This document shows, one piece after another, positions 44,077-53,028 of a stretch of DNA of 64,000 bases (positions within the stretch are counted from its first letter, which is position 1; the number at the start of each line of letters is the position of its first letter). The position numbers and the translations under genes are program-made. Source of the DNA: JAJYSO01 sp964586655 (lineage in GTDB: Bacteria; Bacteroidota; Bacteroidia; Flavobacteriales; Flavobacteriaceae); the NCBI GenBank assembly GCA_964586655.1, contig CAZPGY010000007.1, forward strand, positions 54,012 through 118,011. Direction: 5' to 3'. Below the pieces are notes generated by a model that worked only from the letters and a program-made list of their open reading frames with translations, had not been told where the DNA came from and ran no database searches.

Positions 44077-45864
44077 ATGGCCTCACCAAAATCTATCTAT
44101 GCCGATAAAATTGATCGGTTTGAGCAGCAACTAAAACAGATCAAGAAAAAACTCTTGGCTTCCAGTATGCTGCGGCTACTTGTTTTTTTACTCATTATTG
44201 TTGTCGTTTATTTTTTGTGGGGCAATTTTCGATGGTTGATTGCCGGAGTGCTTTTGGGGTTGGTTCTTTTTTTCTATTTGATTTCTCGTCATGTCAATTT
44301 GCAGCAAAAACGGGATAAATTGAAGGCCTTAATCGGTATTAATCAGACTGAAATAAAGGTGTTGGAAGGAGAATTTTCACAACTGGCAGATGGGGAAAAA
44401 TATAAAAACTCAACCCATGACTTTAGTCGGGATATTGATATATTTGGAGAGCGCTCGTTCTTTCAATATCTCAATCGCACCGCTTTAAAAGAAGGCGAGC
44501 AGAAGCTGGCCGATAAACTAACCGAAAACCGAACAGATCATATTGAAAGGCGACAAGAAACTCTTGCTGAATTGGGGGAGAAAATAGATTTTAGGCAAGA
44601 ATTTTCAGCCCTGGCTCAACTCACCGCCAAGGATCGGATTAAAGATCCGTATTCGATTAAAGCAATTTTGGAAAGCTTAAAAGGGCATCAGTTTTTTACG
44701 CCCAAGTATGCCAAAACTCTTTCTACGGTATTTTCCCTGCTTTCCATAGGAGTGATCCTCGTTTATTTCTTTGGATTGATTTCTTTGGCCAACCTGGCGT
44801 TATGGTTGATTGTCGGCATAGGGATTAGTTCATTTTACATCAAGAAAGTCAATGCCCTTTCAGCACAAGTTGGGAAGATGCAAATGGTTTTTCGACAGTA
44901 TCATCAACTTTTGGCTTTGCTTGAAGACACTTCTTTTTCATCAGAATTGATGCGCGACTATCAAACGAAAATTGCCAGCAAAGAGAAAAAAGCTTCCGCC
45001 ATTCTTTATGAATTTTCCCAGGCCATCAGCGCCTTGGATCAACGAAACAACCTGTTGTTTGGGTTTTTAGGAAATGGATTTCTATTGTGGGATTTGCGCC
45101 AATCTCATCGTATCGAAAAATGGATGAAAGCCTACACCGAAGAGGTTGACAACTGGTTTGAGGTGGTGGCCTTGATTGATGCCAATAATTCCCTGGGGAA
45201 CTTTGTGTTTAATCATCCAACTTACACTTTTCCAAAAATCACGGATAGCAAGGCGCTGGTTAAAGCTAAAGCAGCGGTGCATCCCCTTATTCCGGAATCG
45301 GAAGCGGTCGTCAATGATTTTCAAATCGACAAAGGGCAATTTTTTATTATCACCGGCGCCAACATGGCAGGAAAGAGTACGTTTTTACGCACAGTAGCCT
45401 TGCAAATTGTTATGAGCAATGTGGGGCTTCCGGTTTGTGCCGCAGCCTGTGAATACTCTCCGATCAAACTCATTACCAGCATGCGTACAGTAGATTCCCT
45501 GGCCGAGGAGGCTTCTTATTTTTATGCAGAATTGTCTCGCTTAAAATTGATTATCGATCAACTGAAAAAGGAGGAGTATTTTATTGTACTGGATGAAATT
45601 TTAAAGGGCACCAACAGTACCGATAAAGCCATCGGATCTCAGAAATTTCTGGAAAAACTGGTCCGTTCTCATTCCACCGGAATTATTGCTACGCACGATT
45701 TAAGCTTGTGTAAAGTAGCCGAAAATCTGCCGGAAGTGAAAAATTATTACTTTGATGCACAGATTATTAATGATGAGCTTTATTTTGACTACACCTTTAA
45801 AACCGGAGTCTGCCAAAATATGAATGCTTCTTTTCTGCTCAAAAAGATGGAAATCGTAGATTAA
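44077..45864 (+). CDS. MutS family ATPase with N-terminal membrane segments
   Basis: A 595-residue MutS-like protein without the MutS mismatch-recognition domain. Two hydrophobic segments near residues 40-80 and two near 214-265 predict a membrane-anchored protein. The C-terminal ATPase core carries Walker A TGANMAGKSTF (about 427-437) and Walker B FIVLDEILKGTNSTDK (about 503-518), with the MutS signature ending. It is not the mismatch-repair MutS; such membrane MutS-like proteins are frequent in Bacteroidota and their role is unknown. The start at 44077 is preferred over an earlier TTG at 44053 because the promoter box occupies the latter. Confidence 0.85.
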   Translation: MASPKSIYADKIDRFEQQLKQIKKKLLASSMLRLLVFLLIIVVVYFLWGNFRWLIAGVLLGLVLFFYLISRHVNLQQKRDKLKALIGINQTEIKVLEGEFSQLADGEKYKNSTHDFSRDIDIFGERSFFQYLNRTALKEGEQKLADKLTENRTDHIERRQETLAELGEKIDFRQEFSALAQLTAKDRIKDPYSIKAILESLKGHQFFTPKYAKTLSTVFSLLSIGVILVYFFGLISLANLALWLIVGIGISSFYIKKVNALSAQVGKMQMVFRQYHQLLALLEDTSFSSELMRDYQTKIASKEKKASAILYEFSQAISALDQRNNLLFGFLGNGFLLWDLRQSHRIEKWMKAYTEEVDNWFEVVALIDANNSLGNFVFNHPTYTFPKITDSKALVKAKAAVHPLIPESEAVVNDFQIDKGQFFIITGANMAGKSTFLRTVALQIVMSNVGLPVCAAACEYSPIKLITSMRTVDSLAEEASYFYAELSRLKLIIDQLKKEEYFIVLDEILKGTNSTDKAIGSQKFLEKLVRSHSTGIIATHDLSLCKVAENLPEVKNYYFDAQIINDELYFDYTFKTGVCQNMNASFLLKKMEIVD

Positions 45865-46248
45865 AACCGGAGTCTTTTACTTTTCTTATCTTTAACGATA
45901 ACTGTTTTTAGTTTAAGCAATAGCTAAGCCACTGCACAGGTGTTTCTAACAGATTCAACTTTGGTCTAAATCTGATGATGAGGTTCTTCAAAAAGCTTAT
46001 GATCGTCTCAGCGATATCCTGGCCGAGCGAAAAGCTCATTATGAACATTTTAAATAAGGAGACTTAAGGAGTTTAGCAATTTGCTTTAGCGGGTTGGGTT
46101 TGCTTATTGTCAGTATATTAGTATTTGGCTTCTAAACGCTCAAGCCTCGGTTGAAACGCTGTTATGTCTTTTTATAACATGCGCGAAACTGCGCATGAAC
46201 GACGAATTTGTAAGCCAAATGGGTGCAATCTCTCAACCCCGTCATTAT
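45865..46248. other. Spacer with gene remnant and hairpin
   Basis: A 35-codon frame from 45950 to 46057, open after a stop and lacking ATG, ends SDDEVLQKAYDRLSDILAER then KAHYEHFK; its composition is protein-like, so it may be the tail of a lost gene, but no family is recognised. At 46179-46198 CATGCGC and GCGCATG form a 7-bp hairpin. Otherwise nothing was seen. Confidence 0.35.
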
Positions 46249-46290
46249 ATAAAAAACGCAACCTATTCATAATTCATAAGTTGCGTTTTA
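46249..46290 (-). terminator. Intrinsic terminator of tRNA-Pro(CGG)
   Basis: Read leftward, AAACGCAAC and GTTGCGTTT pair around a loop of about 16 nt and are followed by a T run. It starts a few bases after the tRNA 3' end. Confidence 0.75.
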
Positions 46291-46295
46291 AATAG

Positions 46296-46369
<74 letters not shown>

Positions 46370-46599
46370 AAATTTTACCGGAGGCAAAAATAATTAATAT
46401 TTCTTAGCTGACAGAAAAACAAGGCTATTATTCTTTCTCCTTTTTCTACGGGTAGGCGCAGGCCTTTAAGTCGTGCTTATTTCTTTGGAGTGATTATTTA
46501 ACAATTTTTAGCGTTAAAATACAGTTAAGTAGTTTGAAAACACATAAAACGCTTTTAATTTTACATATCCGTAATTAAAATCACAAAAAAACAAAGATA

Positions 46600-48021
46600 A
46601 TGAAAAGACTGTTTAAATTGTTATTGGTTGCCTTTTTAGGCGGAGTAGTGGCTTTGGGAAGCTATAAATTATTTATCGATTCACAACCCCAAAAAGATAG
46701 CGCTCCCGTTTTTGCAAATCAAAATTGGAACCGGCAAGATCAGCAGTCGCATACCACTTATGTAACTCACCCTTATCACGGGGCGAAAGCTTCATCAGAG
46801 GCGCCCGATTTTACTAAAGCTGCAAAAAAGGCAATTCCGGCAGTCGTGCATATCAAAAATTATAAAATTGTAAAGCCTCAAAGTTATTTTGAATACTTGA
46901 GAAGAGGACGAGGAGGCCGATTCCTTCGCGGAATGGGCTCCGGGGTCATCATTACTCCCGATGGATATATTGTGACCAACAACCATGTGATTGAAGGCGC
47001 CAGTGAATTGGAGGTGACCCTGAGCAATAAACTCACTTATCAAGCAAAAGTGGTGGGCACCTATCCTCAAGCTGATATAGCTCTTCTTAAAATAGAAGCT
47101 AAAAATTTACCTTACTTGCCTTTTGGAAACAGTGCTCATGTAGAGGTGGGGCAGTGGGTTTTAGCGGTAGGGAATCCTTATACCTTAACTTCCACGGTAA
47201 CGGCCGGTATTGTGAGCGCCAAGGGGCGTAATTTGCGCGAAGGTCGCCATCGTTTAGAGTCTTTTATTCAAACCGATGCCGCTATCAATCCCGGCAATAG
47301 TGGAGGAGCATTAATTAATATTTATGGGGAACTCATCGGTATTAATTCGGCTATTTCTTCCAGTACGGGGAGTTATATCGGTTATAGTTTTGCTATTCCC
47401 AGTAATTATGTGCGGAAGATCGTGGAGGATTTGATTCAATATGGAAATGTAAAACAAGCTCGACTTGGCATCGAAGGCTTTACCATTAAGGCAAAAAATG
47501 TAAAGAAATATGACTTTCCGGTGTCTCAGGGCGTGCATGTGGTGTCTTCCAGTTTTGGTGCTCAAAAAGCAGGGTTGCGCAAAGGAGATTTAATTACCGC
47601 AGTAGATGCCAAAAGAGTAGAAAAAATGTCTGATTTAGCCGCCTATATCGGAACCAAACGTCCCGGGGAAGTGGTGAAAATCAGTTATTATAGAAATGGA
47701 CAAGAAAGGCAAGCCCGCGTAAAGCTGTCAGAATTTGTCACCTATGCTTTAAAAGCGGCAGGTTTGGAAGTGACCGACGCCAGTGCAGCTTACTTAAAGT
47801 CTTTTAGCACCCAAAATGGGGTGCGTATTCTTCGTTCGTTATCACCCGATTCTCCGTTGCCCGAAGAGCTCAAAGATCAATTGATTATTACGGCTATTGA
47901 CGGGCATCCGGTTAACAGTGTGAAAGAGGTGAAGCAAATCATGAAAAAAAAATCTGCTCGCGAACGCACAAGAATTACTTTTCAAAATAAACGCGGCCGC
48001 CAAGAGACAATCATTTTTTAA
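46600..48021 (+). CDS. HtrA/DegQ-type periplasmic serine protease
   Basis: A 473-residue trypsin-like protease with two PDZ domains. A signal anchor occupies residues 4-24. The catalytic triad is His129 (NNHVIEGA), Asp159 (QADIALLKI) and Ser234 (NPGNSGGAL). PDZ domains lie at about 275-370 and 385-473. It degrades or refolds misfolded envelope proteins. It is preceded by a spacer with AT-rich sequence and no clear TTG box. Homologues in flavobacteria are often named Do or DegQ; the exact subgroup is not resolved here. Confidence 0.92.
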   Translation: MKRLFKLLLVAFLGGVVALGSYKLFIDSQPQKDSAPVFANQNWNRQDQQSHTTYVTHPYHGAKASSEAPDFTKAAKKAIPAVVHIKNYKIVKPQSYFEYLRRGRGGRFLRGMGSGVIITPDGYIVTNNHVIEGASELEVTLSNKLTYQAKVVGTYPQADIALLKIEAKNLPYLPFGNSAHVEVGQWVLAVGNPYTLTSTVTAGIVSAKGRNLREGRHRLESFIQTDAAINPGNSGGALINIYGELIGINSAISSSTGSYIGYSFAIPSNYVRKIVEDLIQYGNVKQARLGIEGFTIKAKNVKKYDFPVSQGVHVVSSSFGAQKAGLRKGDLITAVDAKRVEKMSDLAAYIGTKRPGEVVKISYYRNGQERQARVKLSEFVTYALKAAGLEVTDASAAYLKSFSTQNGVRILRSLSPDSPLPEELKDQLIITAIDGHPVNSVKEVKQIMKKKSARERTRITFQNKRGRQETIIF

Positions 48022-48179
48022 AGATATGCAAGTGACTGTGAAATCGGTGATGTGTAGCAAATTCGAAGAGCGGTAGTTTACTGTGCTTAACTGGTGATGA
48101 GTGTCCTTAATTTATAGCGAATATATTTTAGGATAAATGGCTAAAAATGACTATTTTCGCCAAAAAAATATATTTTATT

Positions 48180-49625
48180 ATGTCACAGGTTGAAATCTAT
48201 GAAAAAGAGCTTAATAATCAAGCCGATAGAAGCCGCGCTGCGGTAGAGTTTATCAAAACCATCAGCGATTTATGGTATGATAAATCCATTGAATTGGTGT
48301 TTTTTAGAAATAAACTCATCAATCGAAATGTAAGTGAAATTTTAGAACTACACTCATATGCCGCAGACTTTGTAGGCAAGTCGATTTCTATTTTTGATTC
48401 GGTAGAAATTGCCAACGGTATTAAAGCTTTGCAATTGCCTCCGGCCAAACTCGATATAGGAAAACTCGCCTATGAGTATCAATCACAAGAAACCGATAAT
48501 GCTGCTGCGTTTGTGGCTAAAGCTTTATCAGATGCCAAATCTTTTGGAGAAATAGCGCCCAAAGATGTTGTGCTGTACGGTTTTGGTCGTATTGGTCGCT
48601 TGCTTTGTCGCGAGTTGATGGCAGGAACCGGAAAAGGTTCTCAGCTGCGATTGAGAGCCATCGTAACCCGCGGTGTCATAGACCAAACGGTTATGGAAAA
48701 ACGGGCTTCCTTGTTGAGAAGAGACTCTGTACACGGTGACTTCCCCGGTGTGGTTTCTATCGATATGGAAAAGAAAGCTTTGATTATCAACGGAACTACG
48801 GTTCATATGATTTCTTCCGATAAACCTGAATCGATAGATTATACCCAATACGGTATTTCTGATGCGTTGGTGATTGATAATACCGGTGCTTTTAGAACCA
48901 AAGACGCCTTGAGTCGACACCTGGAGGCAAAAGGCGTGAGCAAAGTATTGCTTACTGCCCCCGGAAAAGAAGGAGTGCCCAATATTGTGTACGGCGTCAA
49001 TCAAAATGAATTTGACCGTGACGATAACGACATCTTCTCTGCTGCTTCTTGCACCACCAATGCCATTACCCCGGTATTGAAAGTTGTTCAGGATACTTTT
49101 GGAATTAAAAACGGTCACTTGGAAACCATTCACGCTTATACCAATGACCAAAACTTGGTTGATAATATTCATAAAAAATATCGCAGAGGACGTTCAGCGG
49201 CCCTTAATATGGTCATCACCGAAACTGGTGCCGGGAAGGCAGTAGCCAAAGCCCTGCCGGTTTTAAAAGGAAAGCTGTCTTCCAACGCCATTCGAGTGCC
49301 TGTGCCTAATGGCTCTTTAGCTATTCTGAACCTCAACCTTGAGAAAGGAACTTCTTTGGAGGAGGTGAATAATCTGCTAAAAAAATATGCTTTAGAGGGA
49401 GATTTGGTCAACCAAATCAAATATTCATTAGACAATGAACTGGTTTCGTCTGATATTGTAGGCTCTTCTGCGCCGGCCATTTTTGACAGTAAAGCCACCG
49501 GTATCTCAGAAGATGGTAACAGTGTAATCCTTTATGTATGGTATGACAACGAATATGGTTATAGCCATCAAGTAATGCGTTTGGCCAAACATATTGCTAA
49601 GGTAAGACGATATACCTATTATTAA
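48180..49625 (+). CDS. Glyceraldehyde-3-phosphate dehydrogenase with N-terminal extension
   Basis: A 481-residue GAPDH. The NAD-binding motif GFGRIGR starts at residue 134, and the catalytic Cys291 sits in SCTTNAITP. A substrate-phosphate region follows (KKYRRGRSAALNMV and similar). The first 130 residues form an extra N-terminal domain with no recognised motif, which makes this the long bacteroidal GAPDH rather than the standard 330-residue glycolytic form. It would interconvert glyceraldehyde 3-phosphate and 1,3-bisphosphoglycerate. I chose the ATG at 48180 over 48147. A second, short GAPDH may exist elsewhere in the genome. Confidence 0.9.
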   Translation: MSQVEIYEKELNNQADRSRAAVEFIKTISDLWYDKSIELVFFRNKLINRNVSEILELHSYAADFVGKSISIFDSVEIANGIKALQLPPAKLDIGKLAYEYQSQETDNAAAFVAKALSDAKSFGEIAPKDVVLYGFGRIGRLLCRELMAGTGKGSQLRLRAIVTRGVIDQTVMEKRASLLRRDSVHGDFPGVVSIDMEKKALIINGTTVHMISSDKPESIDYTQYGISDALVIDNTGAFRTKDALSRHLEAKGVSKVLLTAPGKEGVPNIVYGVNQNEFDRDDNDIFSAASCTTNAITPVLKVVQDTFGIKNGHLETIHAYTNDQNLVDNIHKKYRRGRSAALNMVITETGAGKAVAKALPVLKGKLSSNAIRVPVPNGSLAILNLNLEKGTSLEEVNNLLKKYALEGDLVNQIKYSLDNELVSSDIVGSSAPAIFDSKATGISEDGNSVILYVWYDNEYGYSHQVMRLAKHIAKVRRYTYY

Positions 49626-49737
49626 TTTCGTTATTTTATTACGGATAAAATTAGTTTTTCATATTTTTATCTGATTTTTGCAAAAGAAATGCTTGTTTAC
49701 AGTTGGTTGTGAACAAGGAGTAGGTGTATGCACGCTT

Positions 49738-49809
49738 ATCAAAAAGACTCGCAAACGAGTTTGAAGGATTTAAGTGCAAATGAAGGGTGAATTAGTGAGT
49801 CTTTTTGAT
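49738..49809. repeat. 13-bp perfect inverted repeat with inner hairpin
   Basis: ATCAAAAAGACTC (49738-49750) and GAGTCTTTTTGAT (49797-49809) are exact inverted repeats 46 bp apart, and the interval begins with a second hairpin ACTCG-CAAA-CGAGT (49747-49760). It lies between GAPDH and the coiled-coil gene and may be a structured leader, a miniature element or a terminator. Confidence 0.6.
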
Positions 49810-49855
49810 ATTGAATAACAGCTGAAAATATAAGATCCTAATACCTCTTGAGAAT

Positions 49856-50464
49856 ATGTATGGCACAAAAATATTTTTGACATTACTGATGCTGTTTTTC
49901 CTGACGGCTTCCGATCTGTTTGCTCAAAATGATCAAAACAGCGTGGCCGAATCTGTCGATAAACAGTTTGAGGTTTTGTTTGAATCTTCCCGAGATTATT
50001 TAGACAACAAGGTGGTAGACCTGGCCGAACTAAAAGCCCTGCGTGAAAATACTTACCATCAAATTGAGACTTTGGAAAATCGAGTCAACCAATTGGATGA
50101 CACCTTAACAAACCGATTGCAACGTCTTGATTCTATGTCGGCTAAGTTGAGTAGGGCGCAAGGGAAAGTGGCCAAACTTGAAAAGAGTAAGCATCAATTT
50201 ACTGTTTTGGGGGTGGCGGTTTCCAAAGGAGCTTATCAAAAAACCGTATTCATTGTAGTTGGAATATTGATTATCGTTTTGGTGGTGTTAATTTATAGGT
50301 TTAGAAAAGGACATCAATTGGTGGAAGAGGCACAACAAAAGCAAGAAGACCTTCAGCGCAATTTTGATGAATACCGTCAAAAAGCCTTAGAAACCCAACA
50401 AAAATTGGGACGACAGCTGCAAGACGAACGAAATAAAAACAGAGGATCGGTTTCTGACACCTGA
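49856..50464 (+). CDS. Secreted/membrane coiled-coil protein upstream of trmD
   Basis: A 202-residue protein that I recognise only by its position. Residues 1-24 are a signal peptide (ending LFAQ). A heptad-rich coiled coil follows (about 50-115, with ENRVNQLDDTLTNRLQRL), then one membrane segment (about 132-152, KTVFIVVGILIIVLVVLIYR), then a second Gln/Glu-rich coiled coil (155-195). Similar proteins lie just upstream of trmD in many Flavobacteriia and are often misnamed tRNA methyltransferase; there is no methyltransferase motif here. Its function is unknown. Confidence 0.75.
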   Translation: MYGTKIFLTLLMLFFLTASDLFAQNDQNSVAESVDKQFEVLFESSRDYLDNKVVDLAELKALRENTYHQIETLENRVNQLDDTLTNRLQRLDSMSAKLSRAQGKVAKLEKSKHQFTVLGVAVSKGAYQKTVFIVVGILIIVLVVLIYRFRKGHQLVEEAQQKQEDLQRNFDEYRQKALETQQKLGRQLQDERNKNRGSVSDT

Positions 50465-50542
50465 TGGGTGATTAATTAAATGTTTAAATCAGCTAAATCT
50501 TTTGAATTTAAGCGAGTTTGAAAACGAAATAAATTTACTTTC

Positions 50543-51253
50543 ATGCGTGTCGATATCCTATCAGCGGTTCCCGATTTACTCCAAAGTCCTTTTAGTGCTT
50601 CCATTGTAAAGCGTGCGATTGAAAAAAAGAAGGTGGAAGTTCACTTTCATAATTTGCGGGATTATGTACACGATAATTATAAGCAAATAGATGATTATCA
50701 ATATGGAGGAGGCGCCGGAATGGTGATGATGATTGAGCCTATTGACAAATGCATCAGTCAGCTAAAATCAGAACGCTCCTATGATGAGGTGATTTATATG
50801 ACTCCCGACGGAGATCGATTTACGCAAAAAGCGGCCAATAGACTGTCGTTAAAGCAAAATTTGATCATTCTTTGTGGCCATTATAAAGGAGTAGATCAGC
50901 GGGTTCGTGATCATTTTATCACCCGAGAAATCTCTATAGGAGATTATGTGCTGTCTGGAGGAGAGTTGGGTGCTGCAGTGGTTTGCGATGCTGTGTTTCG
51001 GTTGATTCCCGGCGTTATTGGTGATGAAACCTCGGCATTAACCGATTCTTTTCAAGATGATTTGCTGGCTCCGCCCATTTACACCCGGCCGGCGGATTAT
51101 AAAGGTTGGAAGGTGCCTGAAATTCTGAGAAGTGGAAACTTTCCCAAAATTGAACATTGGAGAGAGCAACAAGCTCTTGCAAATACTAAAAAACGACGCC
51201 CCGATCTTTTAAAAGATTCAGAAAAAACTTGTGGAAATAAAAATAATAATTAA
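50543..51253 (+). CDS. trmD: tRNA (guanine-N1)-methyltransferase
   Basis: A 236-residue SPOUT methyltransferase that adds the N1 methyl group to G37 of tRNAs reading CNN codons, including the tRNA-Pro species of this window. The trefoil-knot SAM site is seen as LIILCGHYKGVDQRV (about 109-123) and ISIGDYVLSGGELGA (about 131-145). The C-terminal RSGNFPKIEHWR segment (about 193-204) is also characteristic. Its stop codon region overlaps the promoter of the rplS gene. Confidence 0.95.
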   Translation: MRVDILSAVPDLLQSPFSASIVKRAIEKKKVEVHFHNLRDYVHDNYKQIDDYQYGGGAGMVMMIEPIDKCISQLKSERSYDEVIYMTPDGDRFTQKAANRLSLKQNLIILCGHYKGVDQRVRDHFITREISIGDYVLSGGELGAAVVCDAVFRLIPGVIGDETSALTDSFQDDLLAPPIYTRPADYKGWKVPEILRSGNFPKIEHWREQQALANTKKRRPDLLKDSEKTCGNKNNN

Positions 51254-51258
51254 TTTTG
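51229..51258 (+). promoter_or_regulatory. Promoter of rplS inside the 3' end of trmD
   Basis: TTG (51229-51231), a 19-nt spacer and TAATTTTG (51251-51258) match the Bacteroidota promoter; the first TAA of the box is the trmD stop codon. It leaves a leader of about 65 nt before rplS. Confidence 0.75.
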
Positions 51259-51330
51259 CAGCCGTTCCAAATTAACCGCTGGCGAAAATCGTGCATGTTG
51301 CTTTGGGCTAACCATTATTCTATTTTAATT

Positions 51331-51678
51331 ATGCAACCTATCCTTAAATACGTCGAAGATCAATATATCGAAAAGAATGATTTTCCCGATTTTGCACCCG
51401 GTGACACCATTACCGCTTATTACAAAATTACGGAAGGATCCAAAACAAGAACACAGTATTTCCGCGGAACGGTTCTTCAAATAAGAGGAGAAGGCGCCAC
51501 CAAAACTTTTACCCTCAGAAAGATGAGTGGAACAGTAGGTGTTGAACGTATTTTCCCAATTAACCTTCCTTCATTGGAAAAAATCGAATTGAACAAACGC
51601 GGTAAAGTTACCCAGTCTCGTATTTTCTACTTTAGGAAACTGCACGGAAAGAAAGCCCGTATTAAAGACCGTGTGTAA
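51331..51678 (+). CDS. rplS: 50S ribosomal protein L19
   Basis: A 115-residue L19 with the conserved FAPGDTITAYYKI...RTQYFRGTVLQIRGEGATKTFTLRK core and the C-terminal RIFYFRKLHGKKARIKD. I chose the ATG at 51331 because upstream codons (from 51256) lie in the leader after the trmD stop and do not resemble L19. L19 sits at the interface of the ribosomal subunits. It has its own promoter and is followed by a strong terminator. Confidence 0.96.
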   Translation: MQPILKYVEDQYIEKNDFPDFAPGDTITAYYKITEGSKTRTQYFRGTVLQIRGEGATKTFTLRKMSGTVGVERIFPINLPSLEKIELNKRGKVTQSRIFYFRKLHGKKARIKDRV

Positions 51679-51701
51679 AACGATTCTTATAAACTATAAC
51701 A

Positions 51702-51732
51702 TAAAAAAAACCGTCAATCGACGGTTTTTTTT
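51702..51732 (+). terminator. Intrinsic terminator of rplS
   Basis: ACCGTC and GACGGT pair around AATC, with a preceding A run and a following run of eight T. A bidirectional form is possible because of the A tract. Confidence 0.9.
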
Positions 51733-51854
51733 ATGGCTAATCCTTTTTAGAAGGCGAATTCAAAGATGCCAATAATGTGCTTGATAAATATGCCGGAACT
51801 TGGGCCGGTGCGAGAACAACTCTTGAAGGGCTCTGTGTTATTGTGTTCTGATCG

Positions 51855-52691
51855 TTACAGGTGAAAGGTAATCACCGGATTTTTTGCGTGATTGACTAAA
51901 CTTTCACTGATACTGCCATTTAGGAAATGAGCCAAGCCTTTGCGACCGTGTGTGGCGATTCCCATGAGTTCGGCATCTATTTGTCGAGCCAGGTTAACAA
52001 TCCCTTTTTCTACAGATTCATCGTTATAAATAACGGTATCAAAATTATCATAAGGAGCATCTTTGGTAAACTCTGCCAATTCCTCTTGAATTTCCGGGGT
52101 GGTCTTAAAGTTACTGGCTGTGTTGATATAGGTTAGGTGTACTTTGGCGTCCAATTCTTTTGCAAATTTTAATGCCTCCCAGAAGGAGTCTTTTCCCTTT
52201 GGAGAGATATTGGTTGCAAAAACAAAATCCTTAACTTCAAAATGAGGTACTTCTTCCTTAATGACCAGAACAGGTACCTTGGAATTTCGTACTACCTTTT
52301 CAGTGTTTGAGCCTATAAAAAACTCCTGCATGCCGCTGGCACCACTTGACCCCATAACGATGAGGTCGATATTGTGTTCTTTTACTCCGTCAATAATCCC
52401 ATCAAACGCACTGCGGAACTCCACCATTTCTTTTACATCAATATCTTTTAAATAAGGGCGATCTAAAATCTCTTGAAAGCGTTTTTTAGCCATTTTCATA
52501 AAGAATAAGGCTTCCGGCGGATGATCTCCCAGCTGACTGTTTTGGGAAGTGATTTCTGATGAAGTGCCGGGTAAATCGAGCAAGTGCATCAAGTAAAGCT
52601 CGCAGTCATACTTTTTGACCAGTTGTACGGCCACTTTTAAGGCATTTTCAGCTTGTTTTGAAAAATCTGTTGGAACCAGGATTCGTTTCAT
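51855..52691 (-). CDS. Universal stress protein, two UspA domains
   Basis: A 278-residue tandem UspA protein. Domain 1 spans about 1-145 (MKRILVPTDFSKQAENALK start and MGSSGASGMQEFFIGSNTEKVVRNSKVPVLVI end), with the ATP-binding GxxG-9-G(S/T) pattern visible as GSSGASG...GSNTEKV. Domain 2 covers about 150-278 and ends GIATHGRKGLAHFLNGSISESLVNHAKNPVI. Usp proteins are induced by stress and bind nucleotides in most cases; the partners here are unknown. The gene stands alone, facing the rplS terminator. Confidence 0.9.
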   Translation of the reverse strand: MKRILVPTDFSKQAENALKVAVQLVKKYDCELYLMHLLDLPGTSSEITSQNSQLGDHPPEALFFMKMAKKRFQEILDRPYLKDIDVKEMVEFRSAFDGIIDGVKEHNIDLIVMGSSGASGMQEFFIGSNTEKVVRNSKVPVLVIKEEVPHFEVKDFVFATNISPKGKDSFWEALKFAKELDAKVHLTYINTASNFKTTPEIQEELAEFTKDAPYDNFDTVIYNDESVEKGIVNLARQIDAELMGIATHGRKGLAHFLNGSISESLVNHAKNPVITFHL

Positions 52692-52950
52692 GGTATTGGG
52701 TTTTTATGGGTGAATGCTTAGTGCCTAAAAATACGAATATTTTTTGGTTAAATCCTGTCAATCAGCAAATAGATTTGTGTACTGCTGTTCTGTCAAATAA
52801 AATTTTATAACCGTTTTGGGGGAAGCGTTTTTTCATTCCGCACGGGAAAAATTAATAAGTGAAGCGTAAAGCGAGATCCGGCTTGTTTTCAATCAAATAA
52901 AAAAACCGGCATTTTTTAGTTGTTATTTATTTTCATGTCAAACAAAATCG

Positions 52951-52958
52951 TATATTTG
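52951..52958 (+). promoter_or_regulatory. -7 type box (TATATTTG) for rimP-nusA-infB
   Basis: TATATTTG is the expected -7 element, though no TTG lies at the ideal distance upstream. Initiation near 52965 would leave a leader of about 60 nt that includes the hairpin at 52991-53015. Confidence 0.45.
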
Positions 52959-52990
52959 CACCACCTTTTAATGGATAGGAAAGAAATTTT

Positions 52991-53015
52991 GAGGGGACAT
53001 TGGTCCCCTCTTTTT
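52991..53015 (+). promoter_or_regulatory. Leader hairpin with T tract, possible attenuator
   Basis: GAGGGGAC and GTCCCCTC pair around a 4-nt loop and are followed by TTTTT, just before the rimP ATG at 53029. Such a terminator-like structure within the leader suggests that transcription into rimP-nusA-infB could be attenuated. Confidence 0.6.
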
Positions 53016-53028
53016 ATAAATTCAATTT

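Larger units (their letters stand above)
52692..53028. other. Divergent spacer of usp and rimP
   Basis: No gene seen. It holds the promoter box and the leader hairpin for rimP described separately. Confidence 0.5.

Noticed and set aside
44077..45864. DNA mismatch repair MutS
   Set aside because: The mismatch-recognition domain is absent and membrane segments are present.
49856..50464. tRNA methyltransferase name for the coiled-coil protein upstream of trmD
   Set aside because: Signal peptide, coiled coils and a membrane segment are seen, with no methyltransferase motif; the real enzyme is the next gene.
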